64,000 bases of DNA from Sphingobium arseniciresistens. Lineage in GTDB: Bacteria; Pseudomonadota; Alphaproteobacteria; Sphingomonadales; Sphingomonadaceae. Positions 52,396 through 60,826 of the stretch are shown here, piece after piece. Numbering within the stretch: position 1 is the stretch's first letter; each line of letters opens with the position of its first letter. A program made the position numbers and the translations under genes. The stretch spans positions 372,001 to 436,000 of the forward strand of contig JARFNK010000001.1 of assembly GCA_029167225.1 (NCBI GenBank). The letters are read 5' to 3'. A model generated the notes under the pieces. The model was not told the origin of the DNA and did no database searches. It worked only from the letters and a program-made list of their open reading frames with translations.

Positions 52396-53703
52396 TCAGG
52401 CCGCCACAGGCACCACCCCGCCGGTGTCGCCCTTTCTCGAGATCGTCAGCACCATGACCGCGCCGATCAGGCAAAGAACGCCGGCGGCAATGAAGGCAGG
52501 CATGTAGCTTTGCCACAGGGTGCGCGACACGCCTCCGCCGAAAGCCGCGGAGGCCGCGCCGATCTGATGCCCGGCGAAGATCCAGCCGAAGACGATGTTG
52601 GAACGCTCGCTCCCGAAGCGCTGTGCCGTCAGCCTGACCGTAGGCGGCACCGTCGCGACCCAGTCGAGGCCATAGAACATGGCAAAAATCGACAGGCTGT
52701 AGAGCGAGAAATCGCTATAGGGCAGATAGAGCAGCGAAGCGCCGCGCAGGCCGTAATACCAGAAGAGCAGCCAGCGATTGTCCAAACGATCGGACAGCCA
52801 GCCCGACCCCAGCGTGCCGGCGAAGTCGAACAGCCCCATCATCGCCAGCATCGACGCCGCGCCTACCGCAGCAAGGCCATAGTCTCCACACAGCGCGATG
52901 AAATGGGTTTGGACCAGGCCGTTGGTGCTGGCGCCGCAAATGTAGAAGCTGAAGAACAGCACCCAGAAGGTGTGGGTGCGCGCGGCGTCGCGCAAGGTGA
53001 CAAGCGGCAGGACGAGCAGCGTGCCGAGACCGGCGGGCTGGGCAGGCGCTGGCGCGATCTGCGTATCGCCATAGGGCGCAAGGCCAAGATCGGACGGCCG
53101 GTCGCGCATCAGTAGCAGCACCAGAGTTGCCGCAAGAGCGACGGCGCCGATCACAAGGCCCATGGCAATGCGCCAGCCATGATCGCTCGTCAGGCGCGCG
53201 AGCAGTGGCAGGAAGACGAGTTGCCCCGTAGCGGTGCTCGCCGCGAGTAGCCCCATGACCAAACCGCGCCTCGAGGAAAACCACCGGGTCGCGACGGTCG
53301 CGCCCAGCACCATCGCAGTCAGCCCCGTACCAAGGCCGATGACCACGCCCCAGAGCATGAACAGCTGCCACAGCCGGCTCATGCCGAGAGACAGCAGCAT
53401 GCCACCGATCACGATCGCGAGCGAGATCAGCATCATCCGGCGGAGACCAAAGCGGTTCATGAATGCCGCGGCGAACGGCCCCATCATGCCGAACAGCAGG
53501 AAACGAATGGCCAGCGCCCCGGAGATGTCCGACGCGCTCCACCCGAACTCCCTTTGCAGCGGCACGATGAATACGCCCGGTGCCCCCACCGTGCCCGCCA
53601 CTGTGAGCATGGTGAGAAAGGTGACAGCCAGGACGACGAAGCCATAATGGCGGTCGCAATCCGCAAGATATCTGGCAAGCGCATTGGACAGCACGGCATT
53701 CAT
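52396..53703 (-). CDS. MFS transporter (monocarboxylate/OFA-like)
   Basis: A 435-residue, 12-helix transporter. The start YGFVVLAVTFLTMLTVAGTV and the following PLQREFGWSASDISGALAIR fit the OFA or monocarboxylate porter group rather than drug pumps. A long charged loop lies between helices 6 and 7. It is divergent from a TetR-type regulator with about 70 bases between and an inverted repeat in the middle, so it is probably repressed by that protein. The ATG at 53703 is preferred; a GTG two codons upstream is possible. Confidence 0.85.
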   Translation of the reverse strand: MNAVLSNALARYLADCDRHYGFVVLAVTFLTMLTVAGTVGAPGVFIVPLQREFGWSASDISGALAIRFLLFGMMGPFAAAFMNRFGLRRMMLISLAIVIGGMLLSLGMSRLWQLFMLWGVVIGLGTGLTAMVLGATVATRWFSSRRGLVMGLLAASTATGQLVFLPLLARLTSDHGWRIAMGLVIGAVALAATLVLLLMRDRPSDLGLAPYGDTQIAPAPAQPAGLGTLLVLPLVTLRDAARTHTFWVLFFSFYICGASTNGLVQTHFIALCGDYGLAAVGAASMLAMMGLFDFAGTLGSGWLSDRLDNRWLLFWYYGLRGASLLYLPYSDFSLYSLSIFAMFYGLDWVATVPPTVRLTAQRFGSERSNIVFGWIFAGHQIGAASAAFGGGVSRTLWQSYMPAFIAAGVLCLIGAVMVLTISRKGDTGGVVPVAA

Positions 53704-53744
53704 CTCCACCGACAGGGATTGCAGTTAAATGATGCATATCATAT

Positions 53745-53762
53745 AACTGGTCAAGACCGGTT
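53745..53762. promoter_or_regulatory. Candidate TetR operator
   Basis: AACTGGTC-AA-GACCGGTT is an 18-bp inverted repeat with one mismatch per arm pair, centred between the divergent MFS and TetR genes. A second weaker repeat ATGAT-gcat-ATCAT lies just left (53730-53743). Confidence 0.6.
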
Positions 53763-53775
53763 GGAGTGAAGTGGC

Positions 53776-54336
53776 ATGAAGGTAACGCGGGAGCAGGCCG
53801 CACGGAATCGCGAAACGGTGGTGGACGTCGCGTCACGGCTGTTTCGTACTCATGGGGTGGAGGGCGTCGGCATTGGTGAGATCATGCGGGAAAGCGGCCT
53901 GACTCATGGCGGCTTTTACGGCCAGTTCGGATCGAAGGAGATGCTCGCCGCAGAAGCCTGCAGGCGGGCGCTGGACGCAAGCGCTACGCGCTGGACACGG
54001 ATCGCCGACGCTCATCCAGATGATGCGGTAACGGCGCTGGCGACCGACTATCTATCAGCGCGCAATCGCGACATGCCGGAAACGGGCTGCGCACTGGTCG
54101 CGCTGGCCGCCGATGCCGCCCGGCGCGGCGGCGATGTCGCGGCCGCCTTTCGCCAAGGCCTGCTGAACCTCGCCGACATCATCGCGCAATCGCCGCCGGA
54201 GAGCGACGCAGATCGCGCCTTGGCCGTGCTGTCGCAAATGGTCGGAGCGATGACGATCGCCCGCGCCGTGAACGATGACGCACTATCCGACAGGATCATG
54301 ACCGCTGCACGGAAGGCACTGGCGAAAGCCGAATAG
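53776..54336 (+). CDS. TetR-family transcriptional regulator
   Basis: A 186-residue repressor. The N-terminal helix-turn-helix is clear: VVDVASRLFRTHGVEGVGIGE followed by SGLTHGGFYGQFGSKEML. The C-terminal ligand domain has TGCALVALAADAARRGG, like the group that includes NemR and YxaF-type regulators. It probably controls itself and the divergent MFS gene through the operator at 53745. Ligand unknown. Confidence 0.9.
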   Translation: MKVTREQAARNRETVVDVASRLFRTHGVEGVGIGEIMRESGLTHGGFYGQFGSKEMLAAEACRRALDASATRWTRIADAHPDDAVTALATDYLSARNRDMPETGCALVALAADAARRGGDVAAAFRQGLLNLADIIAQSPPESDADRALAVLSQMVGAMTIARAVNDDALSDRIMTAARKALAKAE

Positions 54337-54367
54337 CGATCCCGCCTGGCCTTCCCCCGGCCGGCCT

Positions 54368-54799
54368 TCAGTCGCCCGCGGCGAGCGCATCCATGATCTG
54401 CCGAACCGGGCCGACATCATAGCCCGCCTGCGCGGCCTGCGCCGAAATCGCCTCGACATCATCGCCGGCGCGTGCGCGGGTCAGCGCCCAGAGCAGCGTG
54501 CTGCGCGTGCCCGAACGGCAATAGGCGAGGATCTTGCCCTCCCCTGCCTGGTCAAGCGCCTGCGCCATGCCGTCCAGCTGCCAAGGCGCGAAGCCGGCAT
54601 GGGTCACGGGCACGGCGGCATAGGCAATGCCCGCCGCCTGCGCCGCCGCTTCGATCGCGTCGCCCGGCGTCTGCCCCGGCTCTTCGCCTTCCGGGCGGTT
54701 GTTGATGATCATCGTCACGCCCAGCGCCTTCGCCGCCTCGACATCGGCGAGCGCGATCTGCGGCGAGACCAGGATCTGGTCGGTCAGCGAGCGAAACAT
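54368..54799 (-). CDS. DUF442/TIGR01244-type phosphatase-like protein
   Basis: A 143-residue protein with a Cys-x5-Arg loop, ILAYCRSGTRST, of the tyrosine phosphatase or sulfurtransferase type. The family (TIGR01244, also found fused to metallo-beta-lactamase in Blh) is tied to persulfide or sulfide metabolism in proteobacteria. The start at 54799 is fixed by GGAGAAG just upstream. A 92-base gap separates it from recQ on the same strand. Confidence 0.85.
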   Translation of the reverse strand: MFRSLTDQILVSPQIALADVEAAKALGVTMIINNRPEGEEPGQTPGDAIEAAAQAAGIAYAAVPVTHAGFAPWQLDGMAQALDQAGEGKILAYCRSGTRSTLLWALTRARAGDDVEAISAQAAQAGYDVGPVRQIMDALAAGD

Positions 54800-54891
54800 G
54801 GTCTTCTCCATTTTTTCGGCGTCCAGTCACGACGCCCGGTCGGGGCGCTTATCGGTCAACGCCGGGAAAGGCGCAACTCTCCAACCCTGCT

Positions 54892-56667
54892 TCAGCCATG
54901 ATCGCGGATAACCTGCAGAAAGGCCTCGCCCCAGGATTCGAGCTTCCGCGTACCCACGCCGCTGACATTGCCCAGCGCCGCCATGCTGGTCGGGCGACGC
55001 TCGGCCATTTCGCGCAGGGTGCTGTCATGGAAGATGACATAGGGCGGCACGCCGGCCTCCTTCGCCAGATCACGGCGGCAGGCGCGCAGCGCGTCGAACA
55101 GCGGGTCGTCGATCGGATTGGCATCGGCGCCCATGCCGCTCGCCCGCCGGGTACGCTTCTCGCGCCGTGGTGGCAGGATCAGGCTGACGCTTTCCTCGCC
55201 GCGCAATATCGGCCGCGCCTCCGGCCCCAGCGCCATGCCGCCATGTTCGGTCAGCTCCAGTGCGTCGCGCACCAGCAGCGCGCGCTGCACCGGCCGCAAC
55301 AGCGCGGCGTCCTCGCGGTCGACGATGCCGAACACGGACAGCCGGTCATGCCCGCGCTGCGTCACCTTCTCATTGGCGGCGCCCGTCAGCACCGCCTCCA
55401 CATGGCCCGCGCCGAATGTCTGCCCGGTGCGGTAGACGGCGGAGAGATATTTGCGCGCCACCTCGGTCGCGTCGACGCCGGCGGGCGGGCTCAGGCAATT
55501 GTCGCAATTGCCGCAGCTGGCCTCGGGCTGCTCGCCGAAATGGCGCAGCAGCACGGCGCGGCGACATCCCGCCGTCTCGACCAGCCCGCCCAGCGCCGCG
55601 ATGCGCGTGCGCTCGCCCTGCTGCCGCGCCGCCTCGATCTCGGCGATGCGCTGGCGGGCGCGAGCGAAATCCTCCGCGCCCCAGAACAAAGTCGCCCGCG
55701 CCGGTTCGCCATCGCGCCCCGCACGGCCGCTTTCCTGATAATAGCCCTCGATGGATTTGGGCAGACCGGCATGGGCGACGAAGCGCACGTCCGGCTTGTC
55801 GATGCCCATGCCGAAGGCGACCGTCGCCACCATCACCATGTCCTCGCTGGCGATGAAGGCGGCTTGGTTGGCGCGGCGTACATCGGGGTCGAGCCCGGCA
55901 TGATAGGCGCGCACCTCGCGCCCGGCGAGGCCGAGGGTGGCGGCGATCTTCTCGGTCGCGGCACGCGTCTGGGCATAGATGATGCCGGGGCCGGGCTCCG
56001 CCGCGACGATATCCTGCAACTGCCGGGTCAGCCCGTCGCGCGGGCGCACGGTGTAGCGGATATTGGGCCGGTCGAAGCCGGAGATGACGAGCCCATCATC
56101 GGGAATGCCGAGCTGGCGCAGGATGTCGGCGCGGGTATGCGCGTCCGCCGTTGCCGTCAGCGCAAGGCGCGGGACATCGGGGAACTCATCCAGCAGCGGG
56201 CGGAGCAGGCGGTAGTCGGGGCGGAAATCATGCCCCCATTCGCTGACGCAATGCGCCTCGTCGATCGCGAACAGCGCGATGCGGGCGGAGCGGAGCAGCG
56301 CGAGGAAACCCTCGTTGGTCGCGCGTTCCGGCGCGACATAGAGCAGGTCGAGATCGCCGCTGCGCAGCCGGTCCTGCGTCTCGCGCCAGTCGGCATCCAC
56401 CGATGTCAGGCTCGCCGCGCGGATGCCGACCGCCTGCGCCGCACGCAATTGGTCGTGCATCAGCGCGATCAGCGGCGAGACGACCACGCAGCACCCGTCC
56501 AGCGCGACCGCCGGCAGCTGATAGCAGAGCGACTTGCCCGCACCGGTGGGCATGATCGCCAGAGTCGGCCGCCCAGCGAGCACGCGATCCACCACCTGCG
56601 CCTGTACGCCGCGAAAGGCAGGAAAGCCGAAAATATCGTGAAGCAGGACAAGCGGATCGCCGGACAT
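54892..56667 (-). CDS. recQ: ATP-dependent DNA helicase RecQ
   Basis: A 591-residue 3'-5' helicase for recombination and fork repair. Helicase core: Walker A MPTGAGKSLCYQLP, DEAH-type box FAIDEAHCVSEWGHDFR and motif VI region QESGRAGRDGEPA. The zinc-binding RQC part has CRRAVLLRHFGEQPEASC followed by GNCDNC. The C-terminal HRDC domain covers about the last 75 residues (DPLFDALRACRRDLAKEAGVP). Full length and intact. Confidence 0.95.
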   Translation of the reverse strand: MSGDPLVLLHDIFGFPAFRGVQAQVVDRVLAGRPTLAIMPTGAGKSLCYQLPAVALDGCCVVVSPLIALMHDQLRAAQAVGIRAASLTSVDADWRETQDRLRSGDLDLLYVAPERATNEGFLALLRSARIALFAIDEAHCVSEWGHDFRPDYRLLRPLLDEFPDVPRLALTATADAHTRADILRQLGIPDDGLVISGFDRPNIRYTVRPRDGLTRQLQDIVAAEPGPGIIYAQTRAATEKIAATLGLAGREVRAYHAGLDPDVRRANQAAFIASEDMVMVATVAFGMGIDKPDVRFVAHAGLPKSIEGYYQESGRAGRDGEPARATLFWGAEDFARARQRIAEIEAARQQGERTRIAALGGLVETAGCRRAVLLRHFGEQPEASCGNCDNCLSPPAGVDATEVARKYLSAVYRTGQTFGAGHVEAVLTGAANEKVTQRGHDRLSVFGIVDREDAALLRPVQRALLVRDALELTEHGGMALGPEARPILRGEESVSLILPPRREKRTRRASGMGADANPIDDPLFDALRACRRDLAKEAGVPPYVIFHDSTLREMAERRPTSMAALGNVSGVGTRKLESWGEAFLQVIRDHG

Positions 56668-57345
56668 GCCCTCCCCCCTAGAGGGGTTTCGTGTTGCATG
56701 AAACCTCTGCCCGCGATGAGACAGGGATTTTGCATGACTGCGGCGGTCCGGCCAGTGCGTTACCGAAGGTCAGCTACCGCGCTCAGCCACACATATGGGA
56801 AAATCCGTCGCAGTTGCGTGGCGGCCTTCTGTTCCGGGTTCCCTGTCGACCGCATGCGCAACGGCCCGCCCTGCGCGTTCATTGGCGCGGATCCCCGGCC
56901 AGCGTAAATAGCCATGCTGATCTTCGGAGGCCCCCCGCCCCCCAGCGGCTCAAGCGACATGATCGCCGTTCGCCATTGCGAACAGGGAAACGGGCGCGAG
57001 CCATTGTTTCCGGCCTTGATCCGCGGGCGCGGTGTGACCATCCGCCTAAAATAGCAAAATGTCCATGGTCCGCCGCATAGAGAGAGCATGAACTCCAGCC
57101 CGTGGAGGTTCATGCAGAAAATCGAAGATAAGCCACTTGAAATAAATGATATTTTTTCCCAAGGCCGTTTTATAAAATGGCCTCGCCAGGACGCAGCCTC
57201 CCCTCGCCAGCCATGCCGAGTAAGGGATACCCCCTAGTTGACGCCCTTGCCGACAGACGACACGGCCGGCGCCAAATTAAATCAAATTAACCAAATAGAT
57301 ATCGGGAGAGCAACGGGCAGGTTGCAACAGCGCTAGAAAGATAGA
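56668..57345. other. Gene-poor, AT-rich region with a near-perfect palindrome
   Basis: About 680 bases without a convincing gene. The part from about 57100 is AT-rich for this genome. A 22-bp palindrome AGGCCGTTTTATAAAATGGC (continuing CT, 57162-57183) has only one mispaired pair. A short AT-rich tract (AAATTAAATCAAATTAACC) lies before the small gene at 57346 and may be its promoter. Confidence 0.4.
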
Positions 57346-57630
57346 ATGAGCAGGATCCCAAACCCCGAGAAGCCGGCCAAGGATGATGATATGCAAGCAT
57401 CCAGTGCCAAGTTTCATTTTACTCTTCAGCTGGAGGTGAATTGTCCGACGACGCTGTGGCATGCGGCGGCAATACGATGTCTGAAACAGGGCAATATTTC
57501 CGTGGACGAACTGATCGATCTGATCGGACCGCTGGAAGACCCCTCGCTCTCGGACTGTGTCATGGCCATGGCTTTGCCCGACACCATTCCCGGCTGCACA
57601 CGCCTTGCTGTCGAACTGAACGGGGCCTGA
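57346..57630 (+). CDS. Hypothetical 94-residue protein
   Basis: A small soluble protein with no signal peptide. Its body reads KFHFTLQLEVNCPTTLWHAA, then LIDLIGPLEDPSLSDCVMAM and ends in CTRLAVELNG; this pattern seems to be a conserved small family in sphingomonads, but I cannot name it. A second ATG at 57391 has a better Shine-Dalgarno (AAGGA eight bases upstream) and would give 79 residues. The strong terminator after the stop supports it as a real single gene. Confidence 0.65.
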   Translation: MSRIPNPEKPAKDDDMQASSAKFHFTLQLEVNCPTTLWHAAAIRCLKQGNISVDELIDLIGPLEDPSLSDCVMAMALPDTIPGCTRLAVELNGA

Positions 57631-57647
57631 CATCCGCCGCCATCTCT

Positions 57648-57675
57648 CGGCAATGGCCTTCCCCATTGCCGTTTT
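57648..57675 (+). terminator. Rho-independent terminator of the 94-residue gene
   Basis: Perfect 9-bp stem CGGCAATGG/CCATTGCCG with a 6-nt loop, followed by TTTT. It lies 17 bases past the stop at 57630. The next 300 bases (57676-57983) hold no gene I can support. Confidence 0.85.
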
Positions 57676-57983
57676 GGGCCGTTCGCGGTGAGGTGCCCTT
57701 TTCTTCTGGACGGCCTACGGCGCATGCCTTGGCCAACGGCTTCCTGCCAGGCGCAGATTTGAAGATATGGACGTATAGTTTGCAGGCGATAAGGGGCAGG
57801 TAATACGCGGCTGGCCATCGTCTTTTTGATGTTGCGGGACCAGAGACGAAAGCACGTCATCAATTATTGTGACTGCCTTTAGGCGCTGGTTGGCACGCCT
57901 TTCACAAATCCCATTCGAGAATTTTCTTTTCGGCAATCCAGATTTGTGGCTTATTCGCGACTCAACAGTGGGAATCGGCAGTC

Positions 57984-58370
57984 ATGCTAAATTCCAGGGT
58001 CATCGGCGCGGCCATGGTCGCCGCTCTTCTTCTTCCATCGCCAGCCTATGCCAGACGTCATGATGACTGGCATCGCGATCATCACCATCATGACCGGGAT
58101 CATGATGGTGATGCTGTCGCCGGCGCAGCGCTGGCCATTGGGCTGGTTGGGATCGCCGCCGCCATTTCAGCAAAGAAAAAACGAGATGCCCAGGAACGGC
58201 GCGACACCTACCGATATGGATATGGCGACAGCTATGGGCGAGATGCGTTCTCGCCCGCGCGGGACGTCAATTGCTATCCGGGCGAGCGCCGCTGCTTCGT
58301 CCGCGGTCAGTTCTCCTACGAATGGACCGATAGCCAGTTCGGCTACGATCCTCATCGCAGGGGATATTGA
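57984..58370 (+). CDS. Secreted His/Asp-rich small protein with glycine-rich segment
   Basis: A 128-residue exported protein. The signal ends PSPAYARR; residues 25-42 are His/Asp-rich (HDDWHRDHHHHDRDHDGD), a possible metal-binding patch. A hydrophobic segment (VAGAALAIGLVGIAAAISA, about 43-62) could insert in a membrane. The C-terminal part (CYPGERRCFVRGQFSYEWTD, then FGYDP) has two cysteines and repeats a pattern I associate with other uncharacterised alphaproteobacterial proteins. It is the first gene of a three-gene run with only three to four bases between genes. Confidence 0.7.
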   Translation: MLNSRVIGAAMVAALLLPSPAYARRHDDWHRDHHHHDRDHDGDAVAGAALAIGLVGIAAAISAKKKRDAQERRDTYRYGYGDSYGRDAFSPARDVNCYPGERRCFVRGQFSYEWTDSQFGYDPHRRGY

Positions 58371-58372
58371 TC

Positions 58373-58834
58373 ATGGTCATTCGTCATCTCTGGCTCGTCG
58401 CCGCGCTCGCAATCGCAACGCCCGTTTCGGCACAGATGGACGCATCGGCGACGGCGCCCGACAGCATCAAGATGGACCTCGCCGCGACCGACGCGATCCG
58501 CTCGATGCTCCACGGCGCCTTCGACGAGGGCCATATCGCGATGCTGCACGCGCTTGGCCATCAGCAGGCCGTGGCATCGACCTGCTCGGGTTTCGAGATA
58601 GATCCCAAGGCGTTCTCTACGGAGTTCGACCTCATCTATGATGATTCAAACGGGAAGCCGCGCAGCCTGGATGCTCGGCAGCGCGCCGACATCGAACGCA
58701 AGGCGACCGTGACAATGGGTATGGCCATCGGCGCCCAGATCGCCATTTCTGCGAACGATCATCAGGCATTCTGTCAGGCTGCCATCCAGGAACGTGCCAG
58801 CGGCAAGGCGACCCACCTGGTCTGGATGAAATAG
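58373..58834 (+). CDS. Hypothetical secreted protein
   Basis: A 153-residue protein with a signal peptide ([20 protein letters not shown]). The mature part is helical and acidic with two cysteines (STCSGFE and AFCQAAI) that may form a disulfide. I do not recognise a family. The ATG has AGGGGA eight bases upstream and follows the previous stop by two bases, so co-transcription is nearly certain. Confidence 0.7.
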   Translation: MVIRHLWLVAALAIATPVSAQMDASATAPDSIKMDLAATDAIRSMLHGAFDEGHIAMLHALGHQQAVASTCSGFEIDPKAFSTEFDLIYDDSNGKPRSLDARQRADIERKATVTMGMAIGAQIAISANDHQAFCQAAIQERASGKATHLVWMK

Positions 58835-58838
58835 GCGT

Positions 58839-59591
58839 GTGCGCGTGAAGCCGAACTGGCGAGCCGCTGCTTGCGTCTACCTGTTTTACAATGCCATCAT
58901 CTTCGCGACCTGGGGATCAGTCGGCGCGCGATATACCGACATGGTCTCCGAAGCCGTCGCCTTCAAAAGCCTTCTCCTTCCCCTGGGTCTCGGCGCCATA
59001 TTCATGGCAACGGCGGTCACTTGGCTCGGCTGGTGGGGACCAGCGTTGAAAGAGGAGCGGCGCGGCCGACCTACATGGGCCCTCCCGCTGGTGCTGGCTG
59101 GCATGATCGGCATGATCGTGGTGAACGGTGCCGCCGCGAACTGGCCGACCTTCCCTCCATCACATCTGGCGATGCTGGCCGTTGCCGGCGTCCTGGTCGG
59201 ATTCAACGAAGAGCTTCTCGCGCGCGGCGTACTTATCACGGGCATGCGCGGTTCGACCTCGAACGAGCTGCGGGTGTGTTTCTGGGCGTCGTTTCTGTTC
59301 GGGGCAATGCACATCCCCAATGCCCTGTTCGGAATACCCCTCGTGGCCGGCTTGATCCAATGCGTGTTCGCGTCGCTCATGGGCGGGGCCTTCTATGTGG
59401 TCCGCCGGATCAGCGGCAGCATCTGGTTGGCGATGGTCATGCATGGCGCCTGGGACTTCAGCTCGTTCAGCGCGCAGGCGGCAGGACAGTCGCCGCTGCT
59501 GTCTCCGCTATTTCAGTTCGGCACCTACATTGCTGCTTTCATCGCCGTCATCGCGGTCCTGCGCCATGAACGGCGCCTGGCATCGGCATGA
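58839..59591 (+). CDS. CPBP-family intramembrane metalloprotease
   Basis: A 250-residue protein with about seven helices. The three CPBP (Abi/CAAX protease) motifs are present: NEELLARG with Glu124, Glu125 and Arg129; FGAMH with Phe154 and His158; MHGAWDF with His202 and Asp206. Such proteases cut in the membrane; in bacteria many are linked to bacteriocin immunity or peptide maturation. The start is GTG at 58839, four bases after the upstream stop. The two secreted genes before it may be its substrates or partners, which is inference only. Confidence 0.85.
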   Translation: MRVKPNWRAAACVYLFYNAIIFATWGSVGARYTDMVSEAVAFKSLLLPLGLGAIFMATAVTWLGWWGPALKEERRGRPTWALPLVLAGMIGMIVVNGAAANWPTFPPSHLAMLAVAGVLVGFNEELLARGVLITGMRGSTSNELRVCFWASFLFGAMHIPNALFGIPLVAGLIQCVFASLMGGAFYVVRRISGSIWLAMVMHGAWDFSSFSAQAAGQSPLLSPLFQFGTYIAAFIAVIAVLRHERRLASA

Positions 59592-59639
59592 CACGGCCAA
59601 AACCAGCCTTCCGCACGCTCATGGATCGCCCGGAGCGCA

Positions 59640-59777
59640 ATGGTGCCTGCGGACCAAACCTTGCGTCGCATTGCCATGCTGACCCTGGGAGCCGGAGGCC
59701 TCCTCTGGGCTTCGCCGGCCGCGAACATCACTGCGAAGTTGTTCGCGCGCAATTGGGGCCGGGCGCCAGCAGCCTGA
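59640..59777 (+). CDS. Possible 45-residue membrane peptide
   Basis: An ATG at 59640 with GGAG four bases upstream opens a 45-codon frame ending TGA at 59777. It reads TLRRIAMLTLGAGGLLWASP, a signal or membrane helix, then TAKLFARNWGRAPAA. It lies in the 328-base gap after the CPBP gene. Otherwise that gap holds only a TCATGGC/GCCATGA hairpin (59842-59858). Confidence 0.35.
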   Translation: MVPADQTLRRIAMLTLGAGGLLWASPAANITAKLFARNWGRAPAA

Positions 59778-59919
59778 TCACAAAAGCGGATTTAGGCGAC
59801 CATAGCCGCCGCGGGCGGATCACGATCATGGATGGATGCTGTCATGGCACTGCCATGAAATGGAGCGTTTAAGCGGATAATGTTTTAACAGGAAAACCAA
59901 CCGTGAGAAGGTGACGAAA

Positions 59920-60774
59920 ATGATCAGGGACATCATTCCAGCTTCGGTTATCGCGCTTGCCGCCACGGTCGGGGCGGCGCAGGCGCAAACGCCTTCCGCA
60001 CTGAATGATCTGGTGGGCGCGCGGGCGGCGGGCGCCGAAACCCAGATGCGAACGCGCGGCTATACGTTCATCAAAACCGAGAAAGGCGACGACCGCAGCT
60101 ACGCCTACTGGTGGAACGGCTCCAGCCGGCAGTGCGTCACCGTGGCGACGATGGACGGTCGATACGATTCGATCACATCCTCGCCTGCCCCGGACTGCGG
60201 CCAGCGCGAAGAGCGCCGCGGGTCCAACGAAGGCAGCAGCTACCGTCCCACCCAGGGCTATGGCTATGGAAGTTCATCCTCCAATCGGCGCCAGTCTCCC
60301 AGCTATGTGGAAGACCGCGACCGTGGACAGGACCGTTATCAGGTCGATGGCCAGAATGTCGACCTCGGGCTCGTATGCTTCGGCGACGGACAGCGGCCGG
60401 GCTTCGCCACCACCTACGGATATTCGTGGAACAGCCGGACGAAGCGCTACGACTACGGCAATCGCACCGAGATGACCGGGCAGCAGTTCGACGCGTCGGT
60501 TTCGGTACAGTTCTGGCCCGGCGGCGGCCATATCCGCCTTCCCAAGAAGCTCGTCCCGCCAATCAACAGCCGTGGCAACGATGGCTGGTGGGATCTTTAC
60601 GACGTCGATATGGGCCCCGACGTCATCCGGGCGAAATACCGGCTCAACGGCATGAACAAGCCGAGCGTCACCATCAATCGCCGGAGCGGGCAGATCAGCA
60701 TCCGGGGGCTCGATCCTTATGCATTCAATGGAACCTGCGACCTTATCGACGGCGACGATCACCGCCGCTTTTGA
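59920..60774 (+). CDS. Secreted two-domain protein next to a lysozyme-inhibitor-like gene
   Basis: A 284-residue exported protein (signal ends AAQAQ). Residues 28-93 are a small domain with the order LVGARAAGAETQMRTRGYTF, then SYAYWWNGSSRQCVTVATMD and a final DC; I recall this domain as common in sphingomonad and cyanobacterial exported proteins. A Ser/Tyr/Gly/Arg-rich linker follows (94-145). Residues 146-284 hold a beta-rich domain with two cysteines. A GTG at 59911 is the alternative start. It is 52 bases upstream of the PliG-like gene, with a small GC hairpin between. Function unknown. Confidence 0.7.
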   Translation: MIRDIIPASVIALAATVGAAQAQTPSALNDLVGARAAGAETQMRTRGYTFIKTEKGDDRSYAYWWNGSSRQCVTVATMDGRYDSITSSPAPDCGQREERRGSNEGSSYRPTQGYGYGSSSSNRRQSPSYVEDRDRGQDRYQVDGQNVDLGLVCFGDGQRPGFATTYGYSWNSRTKRYDYGNRTEMTGQQFDASVSVQFWPGGGHIRLPKKLVPPINSRGNDGWWDLYDVDMGPDVIRAKYRLNGMNKPSVTINRRSGQISIRGLDPYAFNGTCDLIDGDDHRRF

Positions 60775-60826
60775 CCATCATGCAGGCCCGGCACGCCGGG
60801 CCCGCAGCGCTTTGGGGAGAATGCCC

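Noticed and set aside
54898-56907. 669-codon plus-strand frame
   Set aside because: Antisense to recQ; longest shadow in the window but with no domain pattern.
56760-57113. 117-codon minus-strand frame in the gap after recQ
   Set aside because: Composition is not protein-like, no Shine-Dalgarno and no recognisable segments.
59588-59872. 94-codon frame starting with an ATGA overlap at the CPBP stop
   Set aside because: The overlap is tempting, but the product is rich in Arg, Gly, Pro, His and Cys without structure; the 45-codon frame at 59640 is a better candidate.
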